Shown here in pieces: positions 25,532 to 34,471 of a stretch of DNA of 64,000 bases (positions are counted from its first letter, which is position 1; every line of letters begins with the position of its first letter). This DNA comes from Streptomyces lucensis JCM 4490 (GTDB taxonomy: Bacteria > Actinomycetota > Actinomycetes > Streptomycetales > Streptomycetaceae): NCBI RefSeq assembly GCF_014650035.1, contig NZ_BMUE01000008.1, positions 331,780 through 395,779 on the forward strand, given 5' to 3'. The translations under genes were made by a program, and so were the position numbers. The notes under the pieces were generated by a model that was not told the DNA's origin, did not search any database, and worked only from the letters and a program-made list of their open reading frames with translations.

Positions 25532-26680
25532 TCAGAACTGCTGGACGAAGTACGGTTCGACGGTCATCCAGCCGTTGCCCGAGGCACCGTCGATCCGGCC
25601 CGTGGAGTTCCTGGACAGGGTGTACCAGGATTCCACGTAGTCGGGGTCGTCGGTGAACCAGGAGTCGGGCATCGCGCTCAGGACCGCGTTCACCAGGGGG
25701 ATGTAGGCCCCCTGATCGGTCACGGTGAGCAGGGCCGTGGTGAGCGCCTGGGCAAGCGCCTTGTAGTTGGTGCCGTCGTCGTCCTCCATCATGACGACGT
25801 CGGCCAGGTCGTACTTGTAGTTCGACCAGTTGACCAGTATCTGGTTCGGGTGGTAGATGGTGCCGTCGTAGCCCAGGTACGGCATGTCGACGGAGTCGAC
25901 GCGCGCCTTGCCGTCCGGTCCGAAACCGGTCACCAGCGAGAACATCTCGGCCGCGCCCTTGAACCAGGGCTCCTCGTCGTCCTTCACCTCCACGGCGGTG
26001 ACCTTGGTGGCCCACCAGCCGCCCGCTGCGGAGGTGTTCGCCGACCCGTTCCCGGGTGCGGCGAGCCCCTTGCCGGCGAGTGCCTCGCGCACCACCGCCA
26101 ACCCCGCCCGATGGGCCTTGGAGACGTCGACGTCCAGGATGTAGAGGGGGCGCTCGGGTGTCCGGGAGGTGTTCACGGCGTGGACGTGGCCCCGGGCGTC
26201 GTATGCCGTGAGGGTCTTGGCGTCGTCGTCGGCTGCCGCGACGGCGACCCATGGGGTGACACCGGTGCTCAGGCGCGGCCGCATGGCCGGCGCGGCAAGG
26301 CGCACGCGCAGCAGCGGCCCGGTGCTCGCGGGCAGTCCCTTGAGGGTCAGGATGCGCCGGTTCGCGGCGGCGACCGAGGTGCCCAGTTCCTTCCCCGCCG
26401 GGTTCCCTGCCGTGGCGGCCAGGTTCTGCAGGTCCACGTCTCGTGCCGCGCCGAGCGCGGCCGTGCGGACCCGTTCCCTCCACCGCGGATCCCGCAACGA
26501 GGAGGCCAGTGAGCGCGCGACCCCCTGCTCCGTCGCCTGGACCGGGGAGGGACGGGACACCGGTGTCCGTTGACTCGGGTGCGCCGCCGTCGAGGCGATC
26601 GCCGGCTGGGCGGTGCCGGCGACGACGCACAGCATCATGCCGATCAGGGCACCGCGCCGTTTCGAGGGTCTGCTCACCAT
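25532..26680 (-). CDS. Secreted protein, DUF3103-like
   Basis: 382 aa with AAGGAG upstream of the ATG. Sec signal peptide (basic KRRGALIGMMLCVVAG, cleavage likely after PAIAS). Motifs SLASSLRDPRWRERV, ARDVDLQNLAA and an acidic MMEDDDGTNYKALA segment fit the DUF3103 family as I recall it; the assignment is by memory of family pattern. A possible calcium-binding acidic loop lies in the C-terminal third. Its leader holds a 12-bp perfect hairpin and, further upstream, a GntR-operator-like sequence, pointing to tight control. Confidence 0.65.
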   Translation of the reverse strand: MVSRPSKRRGALIGMMLCVVAGTAQPAIASTAAHPSQRTPVSRPSPVQATEQGVARSLASSLRDPRWRERVRTAALGAARDVDLQNLAATAGNPAGKELGTSVAAANRRILTLKGLPASTGPLLRVRLAAPAMRPRLSTGVTPWVAVAAADDDAKTLTAYDARGHVHAVNTSRTPERPLYILDVDVSKAHRAGLAVVREALAGKGLAAPGNGSANTSAAGGWWATKVTAVEVKDDEEPWFKGAAEMFSLVTGFGPDGKARVDSVDMPYLGYDGTIYHPNQILVNWSNYKYDLADVVMMEDDDGTNYKALAQALTTALLTVTDQGAYIPLVNAVLSAMPDSWFTDDPDYVESWYTLSRNSTGRIDGASGNGWMTVEPYFVQQF

Positions 26681-26697
26681 GCTCCTTCTGCGTTGGC

Positions 26698-26728
26698 CGG
26701 CGCCGCACCTTCGTGGGGTGCGGCGCCG
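26698..26728. promoter_or_regulatory. Perfect 12-bp inverted repeat in leader of the DUF3103-like gene
   Basis: CGGCGCCGCACC and GGTGCGGCGCCG separated by seven bases, ending about ten bases from the ribosome site of the minus-strand gene. Could be an RNA hairpin affecting translation or stability, or a protein-binding site. Confidence 0.5.
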
Positions 26729-26743
26729 ACAGGTCAGAGTACG

Positions 26744-26774
26744 AGTGGTTCAGTGGACCAGTGGATCAGCCACT
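26744..26774. promoter_or_regulatory. GntR-operator-like repeats
   Basis: AGTGGTTCAGTGGA (26744-26757) matches the GntR site at 23399-23412 in 13 of 14 bases; AGTGGATCAGCCACT (26760-26774) is an inverted repeat of AGTGG/CCACT. Lies 64-94 bp upstream of the DUF3103-like gene start. Confidence 0.42.
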
Positions 26775-26936
26775 GATGCAGTGAAGCAGTAGGCGTTGAC
26801 TGCGTCAACTACCGTACGAGAAAAGCCCGTTGGGAGGAGTGCCGTCGGCTGCCCACCTCTGCGGCGCGGCCTCGGGGAGGCACGGCCCGGAGGACGCCGG
26901 CAGACGCGCTTCCGGCAGCGGCAGCGCCCCGGCCGA

Positions 26937-26942
26937 TAGGGT
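26937..26942 (+). promoter_or_regulatory. -10 element of a probable leaderless promoter
   Basis: TAGGGT lies six bases before the ATG of the GNAT gene, which has no ribosome site; transcription would begin at or near the start codon. No good -35 is visible. Confidence 0.35.
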
Positions 26943-26948
26943 CCTGGC

Positions 26949-27386
26949 ATGGATATCCGGGTGGAGATCGTCCAGGAGGCGAGTGGGGAACTCGTCGACG
27001 CCTTCGAGCGGCTGCTTCCGCAGTTGTCCGCGACCGCCAGGCCTCTGGACGAAGCGGCGGTCGGCCGGCTGGTGTCGTGTGACACCAGCACCGTACTCGT
27101 CGCGCGGATGCCCGACACGATCGTCGGCACCCTGACCCTGGTGTTGCTGCCGTTGCCGTCCGGCCTGCGGGCGCGCGTCGAAGACGTGGTCGTCGACGGC
27201 GCGGCGCGAGGACGTGGCGTCGCCGGTCTCCTCATCCGGGAGGCCCTGCGGATCGCCCGGGAGGCGGGCGCCCGAACGGTTGACCTCACCTCCCGGCCGG
27301 ATCGTGCGGCGGCGAACCGGCTGTACGAGCGTCTCGGCTTCCAGGCCCGGCAGTCCACCGTCTACCGGTGTCCGGCCGGGGGGTAG
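26949..27386 (+). CDS. GNAT-family N-acetyltransferase
   Basis: 145 aa. Acetyl-CoA-binding motif A is clear: VEDVVVDGAARGRGVAGLLIREAL (R/Q-x-x-G-x-G/A type), followed by NRLYERLGF, the usual motif B. Small single-domain acetyltransferase; substrate not predictable. Isolated gene, apparently leaderless. Confidence 0.88.
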   Translation: MDIRVEIVQEASGELVDAFERLLPQLSATARPLDEAAVGRLVSCDTSTVLVARMPDTIVGTLTLVLLPLPSGLRARVEDVVVDGAARGRGVAGLLIREALRIAREAGARTVDLTSRPDRAAANRLYERLGFQARQSTVYRCPAGG

Positions 27387-27604
27387 GCGTGCCGCCCCGT
27401 TCGGCGCACGCACCGCCGGCGTGCGCCGGTGCCGGGAGTCCGGCTGGGTAAACCGGCGCCGTAGACACCCGGACGTAGTCCGCCGCCGGCTACCGCGTCG
27501 GGGTGATCCCGAAATCAACCTGTGCCGGATGTCCGCCGGGATCGCCGCGCGTAGCTTCGTGCGTGTGCTGAAGCCTCAGCTCGCAAACGAGAGGAGACGA
27601 CCCG

Positions 27605-28090
27605 ATGAAGACTCGGCAGAAGGCCGCTGTCGCCCTCAGTGCAGGTACGTTGATCGCGGGTGGGTTCGCCGCGCTGCCGGCCCAGGCGGCCTCCGGATCC
27701 TCACAGGCCGACGCCTACATGGCCGCGGTCCCCCACGGCAAGAAGCTCAGCAGCAACGAGATCTCCTACGAGAACGGGCAGGTCCGTGTGCTGATGTCCG
27801 CGACCAGGGCATCGTGCCGGGCCGGCTGGTACTGCGTCTGGGAACACAGCAACTTCCGGGGTGCCATGGCCCAGTGGAGCACCACCAAGGCGCACTGCAA
27901 GAAGTTCAAGTTCACCGACTACTGGAAGAACAAGGTGTCCTCCTTCCGCGCACGCGGGGGATGCGAACTCGGCAACTACTTCCTCAAGGACGCCAAGGCG
28001 CACCAGCCCGACCCCTTCGAGCCCTTCGAGGGAGGCAAGGCGTACGTCCGCTACAACGACCGCTACGACTACGCGTCCAAGGGACTGTGA
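27605..28090 (+). CDS. Secreted peptidase-inhibitor family I36 protein
   Basis: 161 aa with GAGAGGAG upstream. Signal peptide MKTRQKAAVALSAGTLIAGG ending at PAQAA. Mature part has the I36/SMPI-like, crystallin-type pattern CRAGWYCVWEHSNFRGAMAQW and two further cysteines (AHCKKF, GGCELG), consistent with two disulfides. Family members are Streptomyces inhibitors of metalloproteases. Stand-alone gene; target protease unknown. Confidence 0.8.
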   Translation: MKTRQKAAVALSAGTLIAGGFAALPAQAASGSSQADAYMAAVPHGKKLSSNEISYENGQVRVLMSATRASCRAGWYCVWEHSNFRGAMAQWSTTKAHCKKFKFTDYWKNKVSSFRARGGCELGNYFLKDAKAHQPDPFEPFEGGKAYVRYNDRYDYASKGL

Positions 28091-28178
28091 GGTGACCGTT
28101 CCGGTGGCCCGCCCGGGTTGAGGACGCCGATACCGGGGCAGACGGGACGAGCACCGTGGTCGAGCCGAAGGAGCGACA

Positions 28179-28616
28179 GTGACGCAGGACTCGTCGATGA
28201 GAGCTGTCGGATGGGCGCGTTCGCTGCCGGTCAGCAGCGGCGTGAAGGTGGCGAGGGACTGGACGCGGGCGCACCTGGCGACGCTCGGCTGGGCACGGAC
28301 GGCACCGGATCTGGTGGACTCGGTGGTGCTGGCCGTTTCCGAGCTGGTCACCAACGCCCACGTCCACGCCCGCAGCACGGCACAGCTCATCCTCACCTGG
28401 GATCAGGAGTGCCTGCACGTGACCGTCCATGACGCCTCGTCCCGGCTGCCCGAGCAACGCCAGGCCGGAGACGACGCCCTCGGAGGACGCGGGATGGTCC
28501 TGGTCGACGCCCTGGCGGACGACTGGAAGGCCCACCGCTGCCCGCGCGGCAAGGACGTCACCGCCTGCTTCCAGCCGCCCGCCGACGCCCGGTCCGGCGG
28601 GAACGGCGAGGTGTGA
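28179..28616 (+). CDS. RsbW-like ATP-binding protein (anti-sigma type)
   Basis: 145 aa from GTG with AAGGAG upstream. GHKL ATPase fold: N-box SELVTNAHVHA, G1-like VHDASSRLP, G2-like GGRGMVLVDALAD. Family proteins are serine kinases that hold a sigma factor or phosphorylate STAS proteins; many Streptomyces copies have unknown partners. It faces, tail to tail, a PAS-GAF-PP2C phosphatase. Confidence 0.82.
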   Translation: MTQDSSMRAVGWARSLPVSSGVKVARDWTRAHLATLGWARTAPDLVDSVVLAVSELVTNAHVHARSTAQLILTWDQECLHVTVHDASSRLPEQRQAGDDALGGRGMVLVDALADDWKAHRCPRGKDVTACFQPPADARSGGNGEV

Positions 28617-28781
28617 CGCCGAGGGCGGCGACGTGGCACGAGGCCGCGTGGATTCGTTCACGCGAGCCCGTCGCGCCCTCGGCTGAGAGGGACCCGCCAT
28701 CCAAGTCGCTCCACGACACCGGGGAGTGGAGAGCGCGGACGCGCTCCGGGCGTCGGCGCGGCGCGGAAACCGGCGGGGCGG

Positions 28782-30518
28782 TCACTCCGCGGCGAGGCCG
28801 GGCTGGTGCCCGCCGGTGTGCGGTGTGCGCAGCACCAGGAGGGCGACGTCGTCGTGGCCGGGTGGGTGAACGCGCCGCAGCAGCTGGTCGGTGAAGGACT
28901 CCAGAGGGCGGTGGGCGAGGGCGGCGGCGTGCTGGCGCAGTCTGTTCAGGCCCTCGTCGAGGGTGTGGCCGGGTGCTTCGACCAGGCCGTCGGTGTAGAG
29001 CACGAGGGTGCAGCCGGGCGGCAGCAGCGCGGTGGCGTCCGGGCGGGAGGCGTTCACTCCGGTGCCCAGCAGCAGACCGTGCCCGTCGGTGAGGTACTGG
29101 GCGAGGCCGTCGCGGCTGACGAGCAGCGGGGGGAGGTGGCCGGCGTTGGTCCAGGACAGCTGCCAGTGACCGTCGCAGTGAAGGATCCTGGCGAATATCA
29201 GGGTGGCCATGGCGACGTCGGTGATGGGCATGATCGCCTCGTCGAGACGTTCCACGATCCGGCTGCAGGGCTCTCGCTCCGACCAGGCGTACGCACGGAG
29301 CATGTTGCGCAGCTGGGCCATCCCGGCGGCGGCCTCCAGATCGTGGCCCACGACGTCCCCGACGGCCAGGGCCGTGGCGCTGTCGGACAGCGTGAAGGCG
29401 TCGTACCAGTCGCCGCCGACCTGCGAGGCGTCGGGGGCGGGCAGGTACCGGACCGTCATCTCCAGGCCCGGCACGCGCGGCATCTGGGGCAGGAGGTGGT
29501 TCTGCATGGTCTCGGCGACCGCGCGCTGACGCTGGTAGAGACGGGCGTTGTCCAGCGCCAGGCCGGCGCGGCGGGCGATGTCCTCGAACAGGGGAAGGTC
29601 GGCGACGGTGAAGTTCCCCGGCTTGGTGGCGCGTCCCAGGGTGAGGGCCCCGAGGACGGCACGGGTGCTGCGGATCGGGGCGATGGCCGCTGAACGGATG
29701 CCCGTGGCCTCGAACAGACGGCGTTGCTCGACCGCGATGCCGGAATCCGGGGCCTGCTGGTAGGTCTCGGGGCCGGCCAGGGTGGACGCGACACCGCGCA
29801 GGGCCCGGGACAGCGGCATGGGGCTGCTCTCCGGTACGGGTGGCATCGGCCCCTGGAGGTCCTCGTGGTACACGAGACCGTCCCCGTCGGCCTGGACCAC
29901 CGCGGTACGCCATACCTCGTCCCGCTCGGTGATCAGGTCGATCACGGCCCAGTCCGCCAGCCGCGGCACCACCAGGCCGACGAGCCGGCGCAGCGCCTCG
30001 TCCACGTCCAGGGTGGAGGTCAGCTGAGTGGTCGTCTCGGCCAGCAGGGCCAGTCGTTCGAAGTCGGTCAGCGTCTCGGCGGCATGCTCCTGGCGCGGCC
30101 CGGCGGCCCTGGCCTGTCCGGCGGAGTGGAAGATCACGAGCGTGCCGGACTCGTGGTCGCGCACCTGGTACGGGGTGATCATCCATGAGACGGGCAGGAG
30201 GGAGTCGTCTCCCCGGGCGAAATAGTCCTCTGCGGACTGGGCCGGACGTCCGGCGTGGAAGGCCTGCCGCATGCCGCACTGCGTCGCGGTTAGGGGCTGA
30301 CCCTGGGGTCCGCGGTGCAGCAGCTCATGGGCGTCCTGGCCCACGAGATCCTCGGCGGACCGGGCCAGGAGGTGCTCGGCGCGGCTGTTGACGGCGACGA
30401 TGCGGCCCTCTTCGTCCACGATGTACGCTCCGGCACCCACCGCCTCCAGCTCCAGGCTGGTTCGCGGTGCTGTCCGGGACTGCTCGTGGTCGCTCTTCGT
30501 GGACTCCGGCCCCGCCAT
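28782..30518 (-). CDS. PAS-GAF-SpoIIE phosphatase
   Basis: 578 aa from ATG 30518 (GGAGG seven bases upstream). PAS domain at about 20-130 (VGAGAYIVDEEGRIVAVNSRAEHLLARSAEDLVG), GAF domain at about 150-320, SpoIIE/PP2C domain at about 345-565 with GGDWYDAF, GDVVGHD, YTDGLVE and HDDVALLVL. Cytoplasmic sensor phosphatase of the RsbU/RsbP type expected to dephosphorylate a STAS protein. No heme or flavin ligand pattern is obvious in the PAS. Confidence 0.87.
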   Translation of the reverse strand: MAGPESTKSDHEQSRTAPRTSLELEAVGAGAYIVDEEGRIVAVNSRAEHLLARSAEDLVGQDAHELLHRGPQGQPLTATQCGMRQAFHAGRPAQSAEDYFARGDDSLLPVSWMITPYQVRDHESGTLVIFHSAGQARAAGPRQEHAAETLTDFERLALLAETTTQLTSTLDVDEALRRLVGLVVPRLADWAVIDLITERDEVWRTAVVQADGDGLVYHEDLQGPMPPVPESSPMPLSRALRGVASTLAGPETYQQAPDSGIAVEQRRLFEATGIRSAAIAPIRSTRAVLGALTLGRATKPGNFTVADLPLFEDIARRAGLALDNARLYQRQRAVAETMQNHLLPQMPRVPGLEMTVRYLPAPDASQVGGDWYDAFTLSDSATALAVGDVVGHDLEAAAGMAQLRNMLRAYAWSEREPCSRIVERLDEAIMPITDVAMATLIFARILHCDGHWQLSWTNAGHLPPLLVSRDGLAQYLTDGHGLLLGTGVNASRPDATALLPPGCTLVLYTDGLVEAPGHTLDEGLNRLRQHAAALAHRPLESFTDQLLRRVHPPGHDDVALLVLRTPHTGGHQPGLAAE

Positions 30519-30764
30519 GTCCTCGCCTCCAGATCGGGCTGTCTGCCTCGCCACGGTCCGTGTGCGCCGTGGGTCGTCGTGTGCACATCTCCGTGTTCCC
30601 CGGCGCCGTGAAAGTGAGCAGGTCCGGTGACGACCGATGCGGCGCACCCGCCGCCCAAGCGTGGCAGTCGCGTACATGACCGGTAGGGGCACCGACAGCA
30701 TTCGGCGATCTCGGGGCAGTGGTAACGAGTGATCTTCGTCGTCACTGTCCAGGAGGAAGCCGGC

Positions 30765-31607
30765 ATGACCATACCCGTGCGCCGTGTCCGACGTGTGAAC
30801 CGCGGCCGCCGCTTCGATCTGCGCACGACCGCTCTGTTCTTCCTCCTGCTCGCGATCAGCCTGTGCGTCGTGTCGTTCCTGGCCCGCACGGCGGCGGGCA
30901 TCGTCGAACACCGCCCGCTGTGGGCCGTGGCGCTGGCGCTGCTGGGCGGCGCGTCCGCACTGATGTTCCGGGACAGGTGGCGCCGTTTCTCCGCGGCGCG
31001 CTGCGCGCGCCGGGCCGCCCGGGCGCTGGAGGCGGGGGCCGAGACGGCTGCCGACAGCCTCCGCGCCGGCGAGGCGGCCGTCTTCCCCGCCGGGGCCGCC
31101 GCACCAGGAGGCCCGCCCGCCGAGATGACGGCACCGGAGTCGACGCCGGTCGCCACCGTGCCGCCGGCTCCGGGCGCCGGGGAGGAGACCACCGCCCTCG
31201 CCCTCGTGACCGACTACGCCGCACTCGACCCCGACGGCTTCGAGCAGGCCGTGGCCGAGCTGTGCACCCGGGACGGCTGTCGTGCGGTGGAAACGGTGGG
31301 AGGGCCTGGTGACCTGGGGGCGGACGTCACCGCCGTCACCTCACAGGGGCGGCGAGTGGTCATCCAGTGCAAGCAGTACGGTGACGGCAACAAGGTCGGC
31401 TCCCAGGACCTGCAGCGCTTCGGGGGGACCTGCTTCACCGTTCACGGCGCCGACGTCGCGGTGGTCGTCACCACCAGCGACTTCACCGCACCCGCGCTGG
31501 AGTACGCGGATCAGTGCGGGATCGTGTGTGTCAGCGGTCAGGAGCTGGAGGCATGGCGCGACGGCTCGGGGCCGAGCCTGTGGGACCGAGTGGGTATCGA
31601 GCCGTGA
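30765..31607 (+). CDS. Membrane-anchored Mrr-like restriction endonuclease-fold protein
   Basis: 280 aa from ATG 30765 with AGGAGGA upstream. Two N-terminal membrane segments (about 21-42 and 50-66) and an Ala/Pro-rich linker precede a C-terminal PD-(D/E)XK domain: D187 in GADV, Q201-C-K203 in VIQCKQY, the Mrr-type D...QxK active site, then VVVTTSDFTAPALEYA. Cytoplasmic nuclease domain tethered to the membrane; may cleave modified or foreign DNA on entry (inference). No methylase or other defence gene is adjacent. Confidence 0.8.
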   Translation: MTIPVRRVRRVNRGRRFDLRTTALFFLLLAISLCVVSFLARTAAGIVEHRPLWAVALALLGGASALMFRDRWRRFSAARCARRAARALEAGAETAADSLRAGEAAVFPAGAAAPGGPPAEMTAPESTPVATVPPAPGAGEETTALALVTDYAALDPDGFEQAVAELCTRDGCRAVETVGGPGDLGADVTAVTSQGRRVVIQCKQYGDGNKVGSQDLQRFGGTCFTVHGADVAVVVTTSDFTAPALEYADQCGIVCVSGQELEAWRDGSGPSLWDRVGIEP

Positions 31608-31632
31608 GCGAGGGCCCGGCCGTGCGTACCGG

Positions 31633-32331
31633 TCAGGTGTGCTCGGCCCGCTCCGTCTGCCGGGGCCGGCCCGTCGCGGCCGCGCACGCACCGGTCGTCC
31701 AGAGCGCAGCGGCCTGGACCGCTGCCGGGACGCTGGCTGCCGTATGCAGCGACCAGGCCCAGGGCTCGGGAGTGTTGGCGCTGCTCACGCCCAGGAACAG
31801 GGTGGGCCCGAACATGCCGAGCGGCAGCAGCCAGGCCAGCCCGCTGCCGAAGAGGCGGGCGCTGATCATGGCGAGCCCGAGGTAGCCGACGACGTTGCGG
31901 GCGGCGGACGTGCACACCTCCCCCGTCGCACCGGCGAGCAGCGGCAGTGCGCTCAGGCCCAGGGCCAGGACGAGCAGCGTCACCAGGTAGGTCCCCTGGT
32001 GGCGCCGCATCGGCTGGGCCGAGGTCTCCTCGAGGTCGGCCATGGGCGAGAACAGCGTGGTGGCCAGGATGACCGCGTGGGCGAGCGGCACGACTTCGGC
32101 GACCGGCACGCTGAAGTCCACCAGGTACCTGAACTGGGGCACCGCCACACGCTGTCCCGCGAAGGCGGTGGCCACCAGGGCGACCAGCAGCGCGGCACCG
32201 GCGGCCCGGGGCAGACCGCGGCAGCGTACGAAGGCGGCCACGGCGCCGTGCCGGGGACTGCCCGCCAGGCTCACGCGACGGCTCCGGAGGCGGCCGGCCG
32301 GCGCGTTCGGCTCGGGCGACACGGGGTTCAC
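31633..32331 (-). CDS. Integral membrane protein of an ABC exporter (second permease-like subunit)
   Basis: 232 aa. About five or six hydrophobic segments (AAGAALLVALVATAFAG; VPLAHAVILATTLF; YLVTLLVLALGLSALPLLAG; LAWLLPLGMFGPTLFL). No signature family recognised. Starts in a 4-bp overlap with the larger permease gene and is therefore part of the ABC operon. Confidence 0.68.
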   Translation of the reverse strand: MNPVSPEPNAPAGRLRSRRVSLAGSPRHGAVAAFVRCRGLPRAAGAALLVALVATAFAGQRVAVPQFRYLVDFSVPVAEVVPLAHAVILATTLFSPMADLEETSAQPMRRHQGTYLVTLLVLALGLSALPLLAGATGEVCTSAARNVVGYLGLAMISARLFGSGLAWLLPLGMFGPTLFLGVSSANTPEPWAWSLHTAASVPAAVQAAALWTTGACAAATGRPRQTERAEHT

Positions 32332-33629
32332 CCGGGAAGTCCGGGCACGGGCCTGCAGGCGCGAATGTTCCTGGCCGCCCCTTCGATCCAGGCGTCCTGC
32401 CGCGCGCGGGGTGCGCTCGTGATCCGGTCGAGTGCCCGGCCGAAGCTCTCACCGTAGTACTCGCCGGGTGCGCCGACGCGGGTGCGGACCGCGGCTTCGA
32501 AGAGGAAGGTGTCGGGGTAGCCCCCGATCTCCTTCAGCAGGTGCGGTCGGCAGTCCGGCGCCGCGGGCTGCGGCAGGGCAGCCGAGAACATGGCGTCGGT
32601 CAGTTCGGTCCGGCTTTCGGCGGGTGACATCACGGGCAGTTCGGCGGTGCCGGCCGCCGGGCGGTCGAGGCCGCTGGCGTAGAACTCGCGGTTGAAGCCG
32701 GTCAGGGGGCCGAGCCCCGAGTCGACGGTCCTCACCGCGGCGCGGGCCTCCGGCAGGAGGTGGCGGTCCTCGGGCCAGAGGCACACATTGGTCCTGCCGC
32801 TGGCCGCGCAGAGCGGGTGTGCGGGCTGCCCCTTGCGCACGGCCCAGTACGAGTCGGGCACCGGCGTGCGGAACGCCACGAGTGTGCCGCCCGCGACCAG
32901 CGCCACCAGGGTGAGCACGGACAGGGTCAGGGGCCGGGGCGCGAGCGCCGCGCGGCGCCGCAGGGCGGGCAGAGCGGTCAGCACGAGGCCGAGGGCCAGG
33001 CACCAGGCGACGGCGATCAGCATGCGGGTCCTGTTCGGCTCGAACTCCGAGCTCCAGAACTCGTCGATCGCGGGGAACAGCTTGTCGAGAGGAGTGTCCG
33101 GAACGAATGCGACGAACACGAACAGGCCGTACCACAGGATTCCGGCGAACGGTGCGACCACACGCGACGGCAGCGCCGAGCCGATGGCGACGCCGGCGGC
33201 GATCTCCAGGCCCATCATGCTCGCGCCCAGCAGCAGCGGCGTCCAGGCCGGCTCGCTGACGTCACTGACCGCCGCGGTGCGCGAGAACGCGACGGCGATG
33301 AACACGGCGTACGCGATCAGGGCCCAGAGCCAGGCCGCGAGCCACAGCAGGAGCGCCTGCGACCATCCGTTCCGGGCAGCCGTGTCGGCCCAGGCCCGCG
33401 TGCGGTGACGGAAGGCCCGGCCCGCTCCCCAGGCGGCCGCGGCGCTCATCACCGAGCCCATGACGATCACGGAGAAGAGCTGGACCTGAAGGCTGGTCTG
33501 CGTCCACCAGCCGATCCAGTCGCTGTCGCCGGGGCTCTCCGCGTTGAAGTAGTAGACGCCGGCGCCGCCCATGAGGGCCGCGGCCCACTTCGCCTCGCCC
33601 CGCCGCATCTCGGTCAGCAGGATGCGCAT
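32328..33629 (-). CDS. ABC-2-like membrane permease with C-terminal extracellular region
   Basis: 433 aa from ATG 33629, sharing a base with the stop of the ATPase gene (a GTG three bases earlier is possible). Six or so hydrophobic segments in residues 15-270, then a soluble C-terminal third with several cysteines (HPLCAASGRTNVCLWPE ... PDCRPHLLKEIGG). Function as the exporter's channel follows from the adjacent ATPase. Confidence 0.75.
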   Translation of the reverse strand: MRILLTEMRRGEAKWAAALMGGAGVYYFNAESPGDSDWIGWWTQTSLQVQLFSVIVMGSVMSAAAAWGAGRAFRHRTRAWADTAARNGWSQALLLWLAAWLWALIAYAVFIAVAFSRTAAVSDVSEPAWTPLLLGASMMGLEIAAGVAIGSALPSRVVAPFAGILWYGLFVFVAFVPDTPLDKLFPAIDEFWSSEFEPNRTRMLIAVAWCLALGLVLTALPALRRRAALAPRPLTLSVLTLVALVAGGTLVAFRTPVPDSYWAVRKGQPAHPLCAASGRTNVCLWPEDRHLLPEARAAVRTVDSGLGPLTGFNREFYASGLDRPAAGTAELPVMSPAESRTELTDAMFSAALPQPAAPDCRPHLLKEIGGYPDTFLFEAAVRTRVGAPGEYYGESFGRALDRITSAPRARQDAWIEGAARNIRACRPVPGLPG

Positions 33630-34459
33630 CACGTCGCCACCGCCTCCGGTCCGGCCAGATGCAGGTATCCGGCTTCCACGGCCCTCCCGTCGATCTGAGG
33701 GGCCACCGGACCGGAAGAACCGGCGTCCCCGGAGGACGCTCCCCCACCGGGCAGGGCGCACAGCTCGGCGACCGTTCCCGTGAAGCGGACCGTGCCTTCC
33801 AGCAGGACGGCGACCCGGTCGCACACGTGCGCCACGTCCTCGGCCAGGTGTGTGCTCATCACGACCGCGCACCGGTCGCCCAGATCCTTGATCAGGCTCC
33901 GGAAGCCGACCCGCTGGGCGGGATCCAGACCGACCGTCGGCTCGTCGAGGAGGACCAGGGACGGCTCGTTGACCATGGCCTGGGCGATGCCGACGCGGCG
34001 CAGCATGCCGCCGGACAGGGCGCCCATCCTGCGGCCGGTGTACTTCTCCATCTGCACCAGGCTCAGCGCCTCGACGGCCCGTTCGCGCCGCTGAGCGGCA
34101 GGCACCTTGCGCAGCCATGCGGCGTACTCGGTGAACTCCAGTACGGTGAAGCGCGGATAGAATCCGAAGGACTGCGGGAGCACCCCGATCCGCCGCCTGA
34201 GACGCTGCACGCGCGCCCGTCCCGACGCGTCCTCCCCCAGCAGGGTGACACTTCCGGTCCTCGGCCTGCGGGCGGTGCTCAACAGCGACAACAGGGTGCT
34301 CTTCCCGGCCCCGTTGGGCCCGAGAAGACCGGTGACGCCGGGAGGGAATTCGAGGGAGACGTCGTCCAGAGCGGTCGTCGGACCGTACCGCACGCTGACG
34401 CCCGCGACCGCCGCGACCGGCTGGGAGCCGGTCGCGGCGGCGCTGTGATGAGTGGTCAC
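33629..34459 (-). CDS. ABC transporter ATP-binding protein
   Basis: 276 aa. Walker A GPNGAGKST near residue 48, Q-loop VLPQSFGFY, signature LSGGMLRRV, Walker B LVLLDEPT and switch STH. Closest in style to the CcmA/NatA exporters. Operon: small secreted protein, ATPase, permease, second membrane protein. Confidence 0.93.
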   Translation of the reverse strand: MTTHHSAAATGSQPVAAVAGVSVRYGPTTALDDVSLEFPPGVTGLLGPNGAGKSTLLSLLSTARRPRTGSVTLLGEDASGRARVQRLRRRIGVLPQSFGFYPRFTVLEFTEYAAWLRKVPAAQRRERAVEALSLVQMEKYTGRRMGALSGGMLRRVGIAQAMVNEPSLVLLDEPTVGLDPAQRVGFRSLIKDLGDRCAVVMSTHLAEDVAHVCDRVAVLLEGTVRFTGTVAELCALPGGGASSGDAGSSGPVAPQIDGRAVEAGYLHLAGPEAVAT

Positions 34460-34471
34460 GTGATTCCTGAG

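Noticed and set aside
28731..28746. GAGCGC-GGAC-GCGCTC hairpin between convergent genes at 28.7 kb
   Set aside because: Only six base pairs and no U-tract; too weak to call a terminator in such GC-rich DNA.
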